A stretch of DNA of 64,000 nucleotides from Tetradesmus obliquus (Eukaryota > Chlorophyta > Chlorophyceae > Sphaeropleales > Scenedesmaceae), in contig CP126195.1 in the NCBI GenBank assembly GCA_030272155.1, forward strand, positions 3,207,001 through 3,271,000, read 5' to 3'. Made by a program: the position numbers and the translations under genes. Position 1 is the first letter of the stretch. Each line of letters starts with the position of its first letter. Below, piece after piece: positions 1-12,400 of the stretch. The notes under the pieces are model-generated. The model made no database searches and was not told where the DNA came from. It worked only from the letters and a program-made list of their open reading frames with translations.

Positions 1-19
1 TGCGCTGTAGTACAAGGTG

Positions 20-91
20 TACAAATGCTGCAGCACAAGCACCAACAAATGCTGCAGTACAAGCGCCAACAAATGCTGCAGTACTACTGCT
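20..91. repeat. 24-bp tandem repeat, three units
   Basis: Three adjacent 24-bp units begin at 20, 44 and 68 with the core acaaatgctgcag. Units 1 and 2 differ at two or three bases and unit 3 diverges at its end. No gene was recognised in the first 598 bases. Confidence 0.8.
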
Positions 92-598
92 TGTGACAAG
101 CGCGTCAACAATCCACTGGCTCACGCCACATGCGCAGCACTGCAAAGTGCTGCTTGCTTTGTGACACCAGCTGCAGTATTGCACACAACTCCACTTTGAA
201 CTTGCACTGCATACTGCTCACACTTTCAGCCAAAGTGGTACATGCACCGGCAGTGACTATGCGCATGAACCTGGCAACCGCAGCAACCCAACCTATAGAA
301 CCACAGGTATTGCTAGCTGGCAACTTGGACAGCTCTTGCGCGCCCATCCACCGCTGTAACAGCGCATGTATGTGATTTGAAACAAGAAACTCACGAATGC
401 TGGGAGCCCATGAGAACGCAAGCTGCGCAATTTCAGCGCATTGCTAGGCCAGCAGAGGCCCTCCCGGCCTCCCCTGGTGTTGCGACTGATCAGCTCGTGA
501 GCTGCCATGCAGGATATGCTGCCGTAGCAGCGCCCGCGAGCTGTGTGTCGTTGACTCTGCTGGCAGCAGCACACATTGTCATGGCTTGGTTGGTGACA

Positions 599-722
599 TT
601 ATGATGGCTTTGATGGTGGCTGTGGGAAGCCGTGCTGCACGAGCTGCGCCAGGGGCCTGAAGATGGTCATGCCTTGCCAGGTGGAGGGGTCTGCACCCAC
701 CCAGCGCCAGCCTACAGCAGCA

Positions 723-780
<58 letters not shown>

Positions 781-2441
781 CGTGGTGATAGATTGTTACT
801 GAATGTCCAACTGTTGGTGTATCCACTCTAAATTGAGCTGTGAAGGCGAAGCTGGGCTGTTACTCCAACCAGCAGCCCTGCTGGACTTGACCTGAATAAT
901 GATGTTCTGCACCTTGAGCTGCTGTCACACCTCAAGTGTGTGCATGAAGTCCCATGTGCGCATCACGTCACCACTGCCAATAAGTGTTTGCGCTTACCTT
1001 TGCACTTCTCAGGCTCCACCACCACTGCCTCAGCCTCCTGCACAGCACAAGGTGCAGTATTCCATGAGGATGGGGTAACACGCATGAGAACTGACCTCTT
1101 GCCAGCTTGTAGCATGTTGCCACTGCCAGTGCCGCTGCATCCTCAAACCCACAGCAGCTGTCGATTATGTAGGTTCCTGATAATGCACCTGTCATGAATC
1201 CAATGATGCACGGATGTGAAGAGACAGGTTGTCTGCTGTATCGGCCCGTGAACTGGCAGCTGCTGCCACCAAGCCGGGGCAGCTCAAGATGCTGCCTGTG
1301 GCATTGCAACATCATTAAATGTACGAAGTGACATGTTACATTTGACGCGTAACACGCAGCGCATCCACGCACCTCTGCTGCCTGGCCCTGCATGAAGATG
1401 ACAACGTAGTGCTGCCCTGTGGGGAACACCACGTTCTCTGCTGCTGCAAATCGCACGTTGCTGATGGTGATACCAGTCTCCTCTAGAACCTGCATAGCAT
1501 ACGCACATGCAAGTCAACGAGGATGCAAACATGCGCCTACAAACGTGCATGGGCGCAGAATTGCTGCAACTGCAAGTGCAGCGGCAAGAGCAACACAATA
1601 GTGCTGCGCTGATGACATGTGAGTGATGCCGCCCAGCACTTGCAGTGGCGCTGTACTGACTACGGGTTGCTCCATAATAGATATTGCAGTCACTCATACT
1701 TGTGCAGAGGCCTGGCCCTATGTCGTCCCTGATCAACAACAGCACTGCTGCTGCGCCGCACCTCGCGTGCCGCACACTGCTGAAAGCTTTCTCCATGCTC
1801 CAAGTGGCCACCTGCAAAGTGAGGCCAGGTCACGTGAATCACGCAACAGAGCAGCAGCAGCAACAGCACGAGCAAATCAAGCACAGCACTGCATGCGCAC
1901 TACCATGATTGCAGGCGCTGAATTGCAGGCGCTGCATTGCACCAAATGCTGGCAGCGAACAGAGTCCCTGCTCTGCTGCTGTGCACTGCATGCCACGCGC
2001 TGCTACGCACCTGGCAGTGCCCACTCGCCTTCCCCCAATGAGCCATGCCTGCACAGAAGAACAGAGACCAGCACCATCAGCAACCTGGCAGTGTGGCTTA
2101 CAGCGCTGCTTTGAAGCGCAGCACAAATACACCATGGTAGTAGTGCGGAAAGAAACGAGGCTGAGTGAGGGTTCAACCCACAGTGTGTGTGCCATGTTTC
2201 ACCAGCACACTACACTTGCAAACTCTCTGCTGGTACAAGAGAGCAGCTGAGGCCTTTTTGAACCTTGCAGGGACCACAAACAGGCCAAGCAACAGTTTTG
2301 TGCAGGCTGCTGTGCCAAACACATGCAAATCCTGCAGAGAGCCTCGGAGGCCTGTTCAGTGACTGACCTCTGCCCCAGCAGAATCTGATCCCCGCGCCTG
2401 ACAATGACCCCTATGCCTACGCCTACTCGCTGCTCTGTCAT
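599..2441 (-). CDS. Nudix hydrolase, small NUDT15/MutT-like, six exons
   Basis: Predicted to hydrolyse nucleoside diphosphate-X substrates, probably a cytosolic nucleotide-pool or general housecleaning enzyme. Exons on the minus strand: 2441-2368, 2048-2011, 1811-1762, 1489-1373, 1037-998, 711-599. All junctions are GT-AG and phases agree, giving about 143 aa. The spliced Nudix box reads GHLEHGESFQQCAAREVLEE then TGI, a perfect G-x5-E-x7-R-E-U-x-E-E-x-G-U match, so the catalytic glutamates are present. The N-terminal beta strand VGVGIGVIVRRGDQILLGQR, the GEWALPG before the box and the C-terminal EPEKCKGWRWV are typical of short Nudix proteins. A 38-bp exon carries GSLGEGEWALPG. The last intron ends in a long CTG tract. 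The start is the first ATG, and the protein begins at the Nudix fold with no visible targeting peptide. Substrate is not predictable. Confidence 0.88.
715..780. repeat. (CAG)n microsatellite at a 3' splice site
   Basis: About 20 CAG units with two CAA interruptions on the plus strand. On the coding (minus) strand of the Nudix gene this is a CTG tract ending directly at the last intron's acceptor (exon starts at 711). Confidence 0.95.
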
Positions 2442-2897
2442 GGCAAATACGTGCCACGAGTCCTGCTGTGAACTGAGTCGCTGCTGTTGTGCCGCAGCTG
2501 CTACTGCTGCTCAGCGGCAGTGCCGCTACTGCTGCTGCTGCTGCTGCTCTTAATGCTGCTGCTGTCACTGCTGGTGTCTTTGGTGGCAGCTGTAACCTTC
2601 AACTGAGGACGTGAACGCCTTGCACAAAGTTCTTATGACCCTGTGTGTTGCGGTCTCTGTCGTTCAAACCTTCATCTTGTTTGCCGGTTCGTCTGCCAAA
2701 TGGTAGGGTAGCGAACAACCGAACCAGCTGCCGTCCGAGCCGGGTGAACAGCATTCCGCATTTATTAAAAACCATCTTAATTGAATTAGGACGCGTCCTG
2801 CAAGATCCACAATAGACAACGTGTGCACACTTCGCCACCTGTCGAGTCAGCTCTGCTGCTTGCCTTGCAACCTCAAGACTGCAGCTGGCACGTGGCA
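2442..2897. promoter_or_regulatory. Divergent intergenic promoter region
   Basis: The Nudix gene (minus) and the PDZ gene (plus) start 456 bases apart and point away from each other, so this segment must hold both promoters. It contains an AT-richer core around 2755-2790 (attaaaaaccatcttaattg). No unambiguous TATA box was picked. A short CTG run lies at 2527-2565. Confidence 0.5.
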
Positions 2898-4939
2898 ATG
2901 CAGACCCACATGTCAACGCGTACAGCAGGCTTGACTCGGCCATGCAGGGTCAAAGCAAGCGCACATAACTGGGGCCAGCGCTGCTTGCAGCGCAGCAGTG
3001 CAGCAGTACAAAACACCCGCAGCCAGCAGCTGAGAGCAAAATCTTCACAGAGTGAACCACAAGCAGCTGTAGACGCAGCAGTCCTCAGGTGTGCTGTATG
3101 CATCTGTGATCTTGCAGGCCATAGCTTGTTTGCAGGACATACCTGCAACGTGACACAGCCTGCTGGTGTCAATCAGCGTGCATTCCCTCCTGCTCCTGCA
3201 CATCCCCTCTTACAACGACGCTCTGCCTCACTGCTTCATCAAGCACGGTGTTGTGCGTGTGTCAAGTTTGTTCAAACATTCACATGTCTGCTGTGTGTTA
3301 TGTGCAGTGTGGACATCCCAACAGCTGAAGCGCGCAGCTGCCTGCGCTTCCAGGCGGTGCCCAGCGGCACCGGCCAGGCCATAGTGGTGTCAGCAGTGGC
3401 AGAGGGCAGCAGCCCAGAAGAGGTAGGCAAGCCCACCAGCAGCGTAAAAGTTGCAGGAAGCACGCTTTGCAACGCACAATGCAAAATAAACAGATGCCTC
3501 ATGCCATATGTGCGCATGTGTCGCACAGCACTTGTGCAAATGGTGCAGGTTGGTGTGTGGCACGGCATGCAACAGGCAGAATGCAGGCGACTGGCAGGGC
3601 AACATGATGTTTGTCACAATGTGTTACTGACATGTGGAATAACATGTTATTCTGCAGGCTGGCGTGCGCCGTGGCATGAAGCTGGTGGGCATCAGCGACC
3701 CCATCAGGGAGTACGAAGTGTGGGACCTGCAGGTGAGAAGAGCAGGCCATGCTGCAGCAGCGTAAGCTCGGGAAACAGCACATCAGCTGGGCACAACCAA
3801 ACCTCTGCATGACTGCCAGCCTCACAGGCATAACAGCAGTTGATGGCGATGTCAACCTGTTATAGTGTCAGTCCATCTCAGCGCTGCCTCACGCATTCGC
3901 AAGTGCCGGCAGGCTGGCTTGCATATGAGTGCAACGTGCAGGTGACGCATGCCTTCTGTGGTGGGTCAGCACTGCTGGGTGTACAAGGGACAATAGCTGC
4001 TTTTTTTACAATGTGGCCATTCACACGCTTCAACCTGCTTGCTGCTTGCAGGACCGGCCCAGCTTGCGCTACGTACGTGATGTGCTGCGCATGCGCAGCA
4101 GTAACAGCATCACGCTGCGCTTCCTGGAAGTAGCAGAGCTGCTGCAAGCACTCGAAGCCGCAGGTGAATTGCTGCTGGTTCAGATTGTTTTGCGTGGTTT
4201 TATACAGAGGGGTCGAGGCAGCAGCAGAGAGAAAGAGAGTGGCGAGGATGCATGCTCATGTGGCAGAAAATGACCGGATTTATTGCTCAACTGTTCAAAT
4301 GTCATGCACTCAGTCTGTTTTATGTTGCGCTGCTGTGACAACCTGCACGTGTTTGCTTACTGCAGATGGCACGCTCAGCCTGACAACAAACAACAGCAGA
4401 AGCAGCAGCAATGATGGCAGCAGCACCCCCATCAGCGGCAGCAGCCCCCTCAGCAGCATTGACAGCATCAATAGCTTAGCCAGCATCAGCGACAGTGACG
4501 GCAGCACCATAGCGGAGAGGCTGCAGCAACAGTACGAGCAGGCGCAGCAGGGCAGCAGTAGCAAACCTTTGACAGGCGTGGAGCAGCGAGAGCAGCGGCG
4601 CCAGTCATACATGGAGCAGGTCGGCCAGGTGAGCGTGCTGATTTAGAGTTTACATGCATGCATGTGGTTACACTGGTACTCGGCAACCTTAACATTGTAT
4701 CAGCATTGCAGAAGGATTGTCTGCTGCAGGCAGTTGACTGATTGCGCAACAGAGCAGGAAAGTTGTAGTTTGGACATGACTGCCTGCATTGCAGTGCCCT
4801 GGAGCAACTGGCTATTGCAAGCGCTGGCAATCTTGTGCGTTGCAAAAAGTGTTTGCAAGTTGTGCTGCAGCTGCCTAAGCAACGGACAGATAGGCCCAAG
4901 TTGGTTGGCACATGGCACCACCTGCTTGAACTCATCTCA

Positions 4940-4996
<57 letters not shown>

Positions 4997-5142
4997 ATCG
5001 TGTGGCGCAGCGCAACGACAGCGGTTTCCTGGCTGTGCTGGCTGCCAGTTTCCTGCTGCCTGCGCTGGTGATCCTGGCTGTGGCTTACTCCACGGGCTAC
5101 CTGGACAGCATGTACAGCAACAGCCTGTACATCGCACACTGA
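2898..5142 (+). CDS. Plastid-targeted PDZ-domain protein with C-terminal membrane anchor, six exons
   Basis: Exons: 2898-3088, 3308-3422, 3658-3732, 4052-4163, 4366-4628, 5011-5142; phases agree and give 295 aa. The N-terminus MQTHMSTRTAGLTRPCRVKA is rich in S, R, T and A and lacks acidic residues, typical of a chloroplast transit peptide. Residues about 70-145 form a PDZ-like domain, with GQAIVVSAVAEGSSPEEAG and GVRRGMKLVGISD. A S/N/D-rich linker and a charged Q/E/R helix follow. The last exon encodes a hydrophobic segment, FLAVLAASFLLPALVILAVA, and a short tail ending LYIAH. Such proteins may scaffold thylakoid or envelope complexes, but the partner is unknown. ATG 2898 was chosen because it is the first ATG of the open frame and opens the transit peptide. 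Intron 5 ends in an 18-unit CTG tract. The terminal coding stretch is tandemly duplicated into the 3' flank. Confidence 0.8.
4941..4996. repeat. (GCT)n microsatellite before a 3' splice site
   Basis: Eighteen near-perfect GCT units on the coding strand of the PDZ gene, followed by a 15-base spacer ending in CAG and the last exon at 5011. Confidence 0.95.
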
Positions 5143-5240
5143 CTCAGCGCTCGATGGCAGTTGAAGTACAGCGTGTACAGCAGCAGCATGTACAGCAGCA
5201 GCCCGTGCAGCATGCGCTGACTCAGCGCCCAATGGCAGTG
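5106..5240 (+). repeat. 78-bp tandem duplication of the end of the PDZ coding region
   Basis: The segment beginning cagcatgtacagcaacagcc at 5106 contains the last codons, the TGA and some 3' flank. It recurs at 5184 with mismatches, offset 78 bases (26 codons). Both copies end with tgactcagcgc..atggcagt. Only the first is in the predicted CDS. Confidence 0.8.
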
Positions 5241-6852
5241 CAGATGCCGCTCGGAGAACATTATGATGGGCATGCCATGTATCTATTCGTGTTGGATTTG
5301 ATGTGCTGTTTGAGCAGCCTGTGATTGTTGATGTTTTGTGTTGTTTGTTTGCACCAGGCGGCCTTGTCCAGGCTACAAGTATGACGCAAAGTTGTACGTG
5401 CCAGATTGGGATGGCATGCTGCGTGGTAGCATGCTTGATGGCACTTGATGCTTTCTTATGTCGTGCTGGACAGAATTGCTGACTGAGCGACGCATTCGGA
5501 TGGCCGGGAGATGCAAGTTTCTCCTAGGCGAGCAATGCTCATACGTGCACAGCGTGCCTGCATTTTGGCATTCAAACGTGGTGCTGCTCTTTGATTGTGT
5601 GCCGTACAAATAAGGACTTCATCCTGTATGTCACCAAGTGTAACGAGACTTCTCAACAATACTCCTTCTCAACAATACTCCTGCTTAATACCCGCCTGAT
5701 CACGCTGTTCCTGCCAGCCTTGTCAGCAATGTCACCCATGCTCTAATAGCAGCAGAGCGCTTCCATACTAAACACTAATGTACAGCTAAGGGGCTGCAGC
5801 GCGCAGTCCCAGGGACGTGAGCACTTGACATGCGCAAACAATGTGCGAAAGCATGCAGCACTGCTCAAGTACATTGAGCGGGACTGTGCAGTGCCCTTCC
5901 TGATGTGCAGGGCAGCATGATAAATATGCATGCAGTTGTATGTTGACCAGCGGCGCCTCAATCCTAAAAGACGCATGCAATAAGGTCAGGATCACCTGCA
6001 TGACCACCAGCCGCTGGTGAGCAAACCAGGCATGCACACGAAAACGTGCACTTTGCAGTTAACGACGAAGCCACAGCAAGTGCCGCACTAGCACCGCACT
6101 CCTGATGAAGTACAATAGGATAACACTCAATGTTATACCTTTCTTGCGCAATCCTGGTGCCACACCAGTTCTTCCAAGAACACATGCAGGCGGCGTCATG
6201 CTGCATCAGTTCTGCATTCCCCTATAAAATGTCCGATTGGACATGGTCCCAAAAGCAATGCTGTGAAGGCCTGCTTGCAGCTGGCTTTTTGACAGTCAAG
6301 GTCCTGAATCCAGCTGGGTGCCCATAGCAGTATCTCATTCGGCCATCAAAGCCTGCAGGAGCAGCAGCAACGGCGGCATGGCACAACAGCTGTCAGCGCA
6401 GTGTTCAGTGCAAGCGATGCACAAAGTATTCAGTGCTGCGATTCTCCAAGAACGTCATCAATGACATATGGCAAGTGGTTAAAACATGCGTAGGGTGGAT
6501 TTGCGAGATCAGCGCATGCATGTTCTGTATGACTCAGCATGATGCCGCAGTTGCGCATGCAAGCAGCCATCCGCCTGCTATGCAATAACAGCGTGTGTGA
6601 CGTCCTGCATGATTGTCCTTGCAGGAAGCCACTGAAACTCTCAACCGTGATCAGCAAACCCAGTTGCCGTGCTGCAGCAGTGGTACTGTGCAGCTGCCGC
6701 TGCTGAGTGCCCCAGTACCAATGACACTGCTGCACCTGCAGCGCTAGCACATGCTGCTAGCCTCCCCCACACCAACCGCACGCACAACCACAGAACCACT
6801 AACAGCATGCAGCTTGGACTTCACTCCTGAGTAAATAGCGCATGCAGCTCAC
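5241..6852. other. Stretch without a recognised gene
   Basis: No ORF longer than about 110 codons with recognisable features was found. 5370-6250 is AT-richer than the neighbouring genes. A minus-strand open stretch at 6733-6430, after an acceptor-like gcgctgcag, could be a terminal exon of the coiled-coil gene, but its composition is not convincing. Confidence 0.4.
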
Positions 6853-7718
6853 CTCCCTAATCTGTGCCTGGAAGGACGCCACCAGCTTGTGCAGGCGGTC
6901 CAGCTCCCCCAGCACCTCGGCCTTCTCAGTTGCTGCCTTGTTGGCCAGCTGCTCAGCCTCGTACTGCAGGCTGTTCACGTCCTGCAAGCAGCGACAGGTC
7001 AGTGCGGCACCGCACAAAGGAGTGGGTTGGCAGGATCGCTGCAGCGCTATCTGACGAGCAGCAGCACATGGTGATTTCTTCTGGAAAGGCTCTTGGATCC
7101 AGCAAGTTGGCGGCTTCTTACTACGGCGTCATTCTGCATGCTTCCCGCGTTCCTGCAAGCAGACACAGGTTGGGGCCAGCTGACTGACATTTTGATTTGG
7201 TGTATCTCACACGACTACTGCTGCAGGAACCTACTGGCATTGACAACAAGCACACAACTCACAGCAGTCGATTGCTGTGTTGCTTCACTAGCACTGCTGC
7301 AAGACTGTAAACCAACCTTTGCTAGCTGAGAGGCTCGCAACCCTGGCTGCAGCAATCCTGCAGGCTGCAGGAAGGGTACAACAGTCCTCCTAATCGGCTG
7401 TAAGGTGTACACATAGCATCCAGCTTACAAGCTCACCTCTGAGATGGCTAGTGTGCGTGGGCCAATCTCTGCTTGGAAGAAAGTGGCCACGTCTGACAGC
7501 AGCTGCTGCTTCAGGCTGGCGGCAAGGTAGTCCTCAGGCTGCTGCTGGGTGTGCTGCTCGTCCTGCAGGCCATGATGTGTTTGCATCTGTACTGCTGCAT
7601 CATCATGCGCAGCCGCAGCCAAATTAATCTCCTGTGGGAAGTGCTGGGAGCCTGGTGGAGCTGCTGGTGGAGGTGTTGACAGGTCAACTATGCCAGGTGC
7701 TGCATCGTAGGAGGACAT
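6853..7718 (-). CDS. Coiled-coil protein, 5' two exons (3' end unresolved)
   Basis: Exon 1 runs 7718-7437 (94 codons from ATG) and exon 2 runs 6981-6853 (43 codons). Both have good donors (GAG|GTGAGC) and a TTGCAG acceptor, and join in phase 0. Exon 1 is P/A/Q-rich, then forms a helix ending FFQAEIGPRTLAISE. Exon 2 is a clear heptad coiled coil, YEAEQLANKAATEKAEVLGE followed by LDRLHKLVASFQAQIRE. The gene must continue below 6853, because that exon ends at a donor without a stop. A candidate phase-0 exon begins at 6733 but was not convincing. The family is not recognised. No signal peptide or membrane segment is visible. Confidence 0.6.
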
Positions 7719-9454
7719 GCTGTTTGATCTGCGTCAAAATGTGCAGATGGTGTAAGTTTCCTGCATCCAGCAGCCCAGCACATGCATGGCATGCAGCTGA
7801 GCGGTCCTGACGCTGCAGGCTCCGCTACGGCCTGCGAACGCTCTGCCGCAGTCGAGCACGCACCAGGTTGTCGCAAATAGTTGATAAGATACTGATGAAC
7901 TCGAGTTGGCAGAATTCAGGAGGTCGCAAATCGATAACTGCAGGATGCTGTGTGTGACGTGCTTCAGCGTCGCTGCAGTGGTGCTTAACAGAAGAACGTT
8001 GTTCCGAGCACCATAAGCAAGTTTGAGTGAAGGTATGAGTGCTACAGAGTCAGGTCACAGCACCTTGCACTGATCAGTACTTCTGTGCTAGTGTGCTACT
8101 GTTACTGTTACAATTTTGAAAACCAGCAGATGACGTAACACGCCTTAGGCCTCAACCCAGCAACCATTAAGGAAGCTGCACAACACACCACAGGCTATAA
8201 AACGCGTTCCTAAGCTGAGAGCAGGTCGTCATGCTGCAGCTGTGCTTGACAAGTGCAAGTGCCAAGCACAACAACGTGTGACAACTTGGAACCAAAAGTC
8301 GCATTGGGTGAAGTCAATATCCTGCTTCTTCCTGCCAGCCGGTGTCTTAGTATTCAGGATTGGCGCCGCCACAGAACTCAGTTTGCCACAAGCTCCAAGG
8401 GAAAGCGTGCCACCATGCACTCAGGTTCGTAGTTCACAACTCTGCTCAGCAAGGCATCACTGTACCTGGAACACACTGTGAGCCTTCCAGGTGTACCTTA
8501 CAGGCACACTACTTGCTCCACCTGCTGTGTCTCGTCACGTCTCGGCTGGCCTTCAGCAGTCGTCGCTGGTGGTGCAGCAGCTGCTTCAACTCCAAGATGT
8601 ATAACAAACGGCCACAAGATACTGCTTGCTGCCGGCATGACTGCTGCTGCTGGCAGTGCAGCAGCATCAGGCACTGCTGCAAAATTTTGAAAGGGCATTG
8701 AACACGCATCCTGCTGTGGCATGCTTTCCTGCAAGCTCCCAGCTTAGGCTTGCGTGTTTATGGCTCCATGCATAGAAAGCAACAGTCCGCCTGGTATGCC
8801 CGTGTGCATTCTGAAACATCTTCTGTCCATGCATGGTACCATGCACACCGCAGTAGCACCTGGGTAACCTCGTGCAATGATAGAATCACCACCAAGCTGA
8901 TGTGCACACAGCTGCTCCACACAGACGGTTGCTTATGCCTGAACACCCCTGGGGTCAGCTGTGCGGGTTTTAAGAAGCAACAACCTACATTATAGAGCCA
9001 CTGCACATGCTCGCGTAGCTCAGACTGCTTGAAGCAAATGCGTCGAAACATTTTCTTGTGCATGGTAGATCTTGCAGAACAGATAGGCTGTGCGAGCCAG
9101 TCATGGCTTGTACCAGCCAGGGGCAGCATGGCTGCCAACAAACTCTCAGGTGTATGCTCCTCCTACATGGTAGAAATGCTTGAAACATGCTTGAGTTGGC
9201 TGCACGTGATTATGAGGCAGCAGCCTATTATAAAATACTCAGTGTATGTGCGCATAGGCTATGCGGCATAGCCACCACATCAAAGCTATAAGGCTGTGAT
9301 AGGAGCCATTTTGAGCCTTGCTGATGCCAGCCACAAGACGTTACAACAATTGAGCACAGCAATCTGCCTTCACATTGGCTGTTGCAGGTCGTGCAAGCAG
9401 TGCCAGCTGTCACTGCGACAACTCCAGCATTCATTCAAAAGGTTGATCACCATC
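7719..9454. other. Stretch without a recognised gene
   Basis: It separates the start of the coiled-coil gene from the stop of the M11 protease. Only short ORFs in conflicting frames are visible, such as A-rich frames on both strands near 8480-8730, none with recognisable domains. The part next to 7718 should hold the coiled-coil gene's promoter. Confidence 0.5.
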
Positions 9455-12400
9455 TCAGTTATTCCAGGCCGTTGCGTTCCGTCCTGCAGGCTGCCAGGTG
9501 TGCCTTCCTTTATACGCCTCCAGGTCAACCGGCGCCTCTAGCGAAGCAGCAGCAACACGGCTGCGTTCAAAACTGCTGAACGTGCCACACTCGCTCTGCA
9601 CGGTGACCCATTTGCACAGCGTCACCCTGGCTGTGTTGGCATCCCCAGCATCCTGCCGCACCACCATCTTGTTGGCTGCGTTGACATACGCCTGCCCTGT
9701 CTTTGGCCATGCAAGCAGCCACGCATCGCCATTATAGCCATGCACACTCGTGGCCATGCTGTATTCTTCAGGCAGTGAGGCATCCTGGTTCTTTGTGACC
9801 CTGTAACTCAGCCAGATATGCCGAGTCAGCTCTCCAGGGACACCGGGGTCACTGGGGTTGGAAAGGCGGATCTGAACCACCCCTAATCTTTGGAAAGCCG
9901 CTGCGTCTGACAGCGCAGGAAGGTTCACAGCGGTGCTGCCGGAAAACAATGCCCAATCTACAACTGGCAGAGCGCGCGACCAGCCAAGGCGCAGCTGATC
10001 CACTGCACTGTAGATGCAGCGTGGGCAGTAGCCCATGGGGGTAGTGTCATCGCCATAGCCCTGCAGCAGAAGATGACACACATGAACACATGACTGACAA
10101 GGTGGAATTGCTGCCGCATGTGAAAAGACAAATTTATACAATGAACAGTTGCGCACTTTCAAGCAATGCTGGATCACCAGAGCCCCCGTCCATACTCTCC
10201 TGATGCTGCGAGTGGGCTGCCATGCAGGCAAAGCATGTGCGCAGGCGCCAACAAAATGCTGATTGTGTTGTTGGGCCAGCATGCTTCCACTGCCAGTCCA
10301 CTCTTCCAAATGCACTGATGACATACTACTATGGCGACATTATCGTGGCGACAAGCCAGTAACTTCGGATGCAAAGCAATATGAGCCCTGCATGCAGCAC
10401 TGCACATACAACAGATGCACCAGTCCTGTCAACGCTTGTATCACGTGCCTGTACGTCAGCTGGCGGGATGATGCGCCCAGAGTGGGGGAGGCCAAGGTTG
10501 TGTCCGATCTCGTGCTTGAAGATGTTGAGGTCGGTGACGAAGTCAGCCCTGCAGCAGCACAGCACAACATTCTTTGTCACCAACAACACTTTTCATTGAA
10601 ACAAAGCCAGGCAGCATCATCCTTGATGACCTCGATGATGTGCAGCAGCAGATTAATATGTGTTATGTCGGGGTGCTGTGCATAACTTTTGAGCCAGAGT
10701 ATTCAGGGCTGCTGGCTAATGCTTGTGTATCGGCCGGCGCTAGCCGCGGTATTAGCACGAGGCATCATATGCTGCTATCAATCCTGCGATGGAAACCCTA
10801 CATGGCAGTGCCATGTGCATTTTTTACATATGCAAGTACAGCGCAACAGCTGCTACTACCCAAGTGCGCAACCTTGCCATATGCTGAGTTGCAGCCAAAG
10901 CAGCACACCCAAATGAAGAAACCGTTGCATCCACCTCCACAGTCACGGGTGATGTAGGCCAGACTCTATTATCAATGGCATCACTGCTCACCTGATCCAA
11001 GTCACGCTTCCAGTTGCAAACCCTATGCCTTCCTTATCGCAGGCTTCTGTCCTTGGTGCGATGTATATCTGCAAAGGTGCACAAAGGTGCACGACATGGG
11101 ACCCATGTCAACAGCTTGCATGCAGCCAGAAGCACTGCCTTGCTGGCTGAGCCTGCAAGGGCTGAGTCCGCAAGGCACAACCTTGCTGGCCGAGTCACAA
11201 AGACACTGCCTTGCTGGCTGAGTCAGCACACTGCAGCTGACTTCAATCGCCACCACCTGGTCAAGGCAAGGCTGGGCATGTCAACCGTCGTACACGCGAT
11301 GCAGCATAGGCAGCGTGGGTTTGAATATGTATTTGAATCTGTAAACACACTGCTTGCACGCAGATAGAGAAACCTGTACGTCACCTGGAACTGATACTCG
11401 CTGAAGTCATATCAATATGTGATGGGGACTTTGGTCGACAGACAACCGTGCACACAGTGCACTGCAGATTGCATGCAGTGCTACGCTACAGGTAGTCAAC
11501 CAACTACTGCTTGTAAGCACACATGCTCACCTGGAACTGGTACTGGCTGAAGTCTACACCGCCTAGCGCATCCGGGTTGTCTCGAGCATAGTCATTCCAC
11601 TTGCCCACATCACAGCTGTCGATGGAAAACTGATCACACGGCAGCCTCAGCTCGACAACTGCAGAGGTGGACTCGTCCAGATAGGCTCTGTTGTTCGATG
11701 CTGCCCGCCAGTAGAATTTGAGGCTGTATGCATCGCTGTAGATGGTTGTGGTAAGATCATTGCGGTTGCTGACTGCAAGGCCGGTGTTGCAGACCTCCAC
11801 ATTAAAAAAGACAGCACGGATTGGGACTGGGGCTTGTGCGATGCCTGCAGACGGCACAGCAGGCGCAGGACGGGTGGGGCGTGCCGCAATTGGTTTGTTG
11901 CGGTGCATGCAAGCTGTGCAAGTGTGTGCGCCACGACCAGCAGCAAGCTGCAATGTGGGCTGTGTGGATGTACACCCATTTGGTGTCAGCAGCAGACGCG
12001 CGGGACTCCCACAGCTGAACCAGGACCGCGTGGTGGCACCTCAATGTCGGTGCAAAATCAATGCATGCGCGGCCTTGTGATGCGGCAAGCCCGGCCATCC
12101 AGACACAACCGTCAGGGCAAGCGCACACTGATTTTGCGGCGTGCAGCACACTCACCCAGTGCACCCCTGGCCTTGTTGCACCAGTGCAGAGGGTCCTTCG
12201 CGCCATCGCTGGCAGAACACGTCACGGGCTTGGCGCTGAGAGAGTCAGCACACATGCGCAGCAAGTAGCCGTCCCCGATAATTGCGCATGCTTTGCCATC
12301 AATGGACAGACACTGGGGCTGGCCTGTTGGGCCCCGCCTGAACACTGGGGTGTCACCAGGCAGGTAGCTCCACAAGTTGACTGTGCTGACTAAGGGGCCC

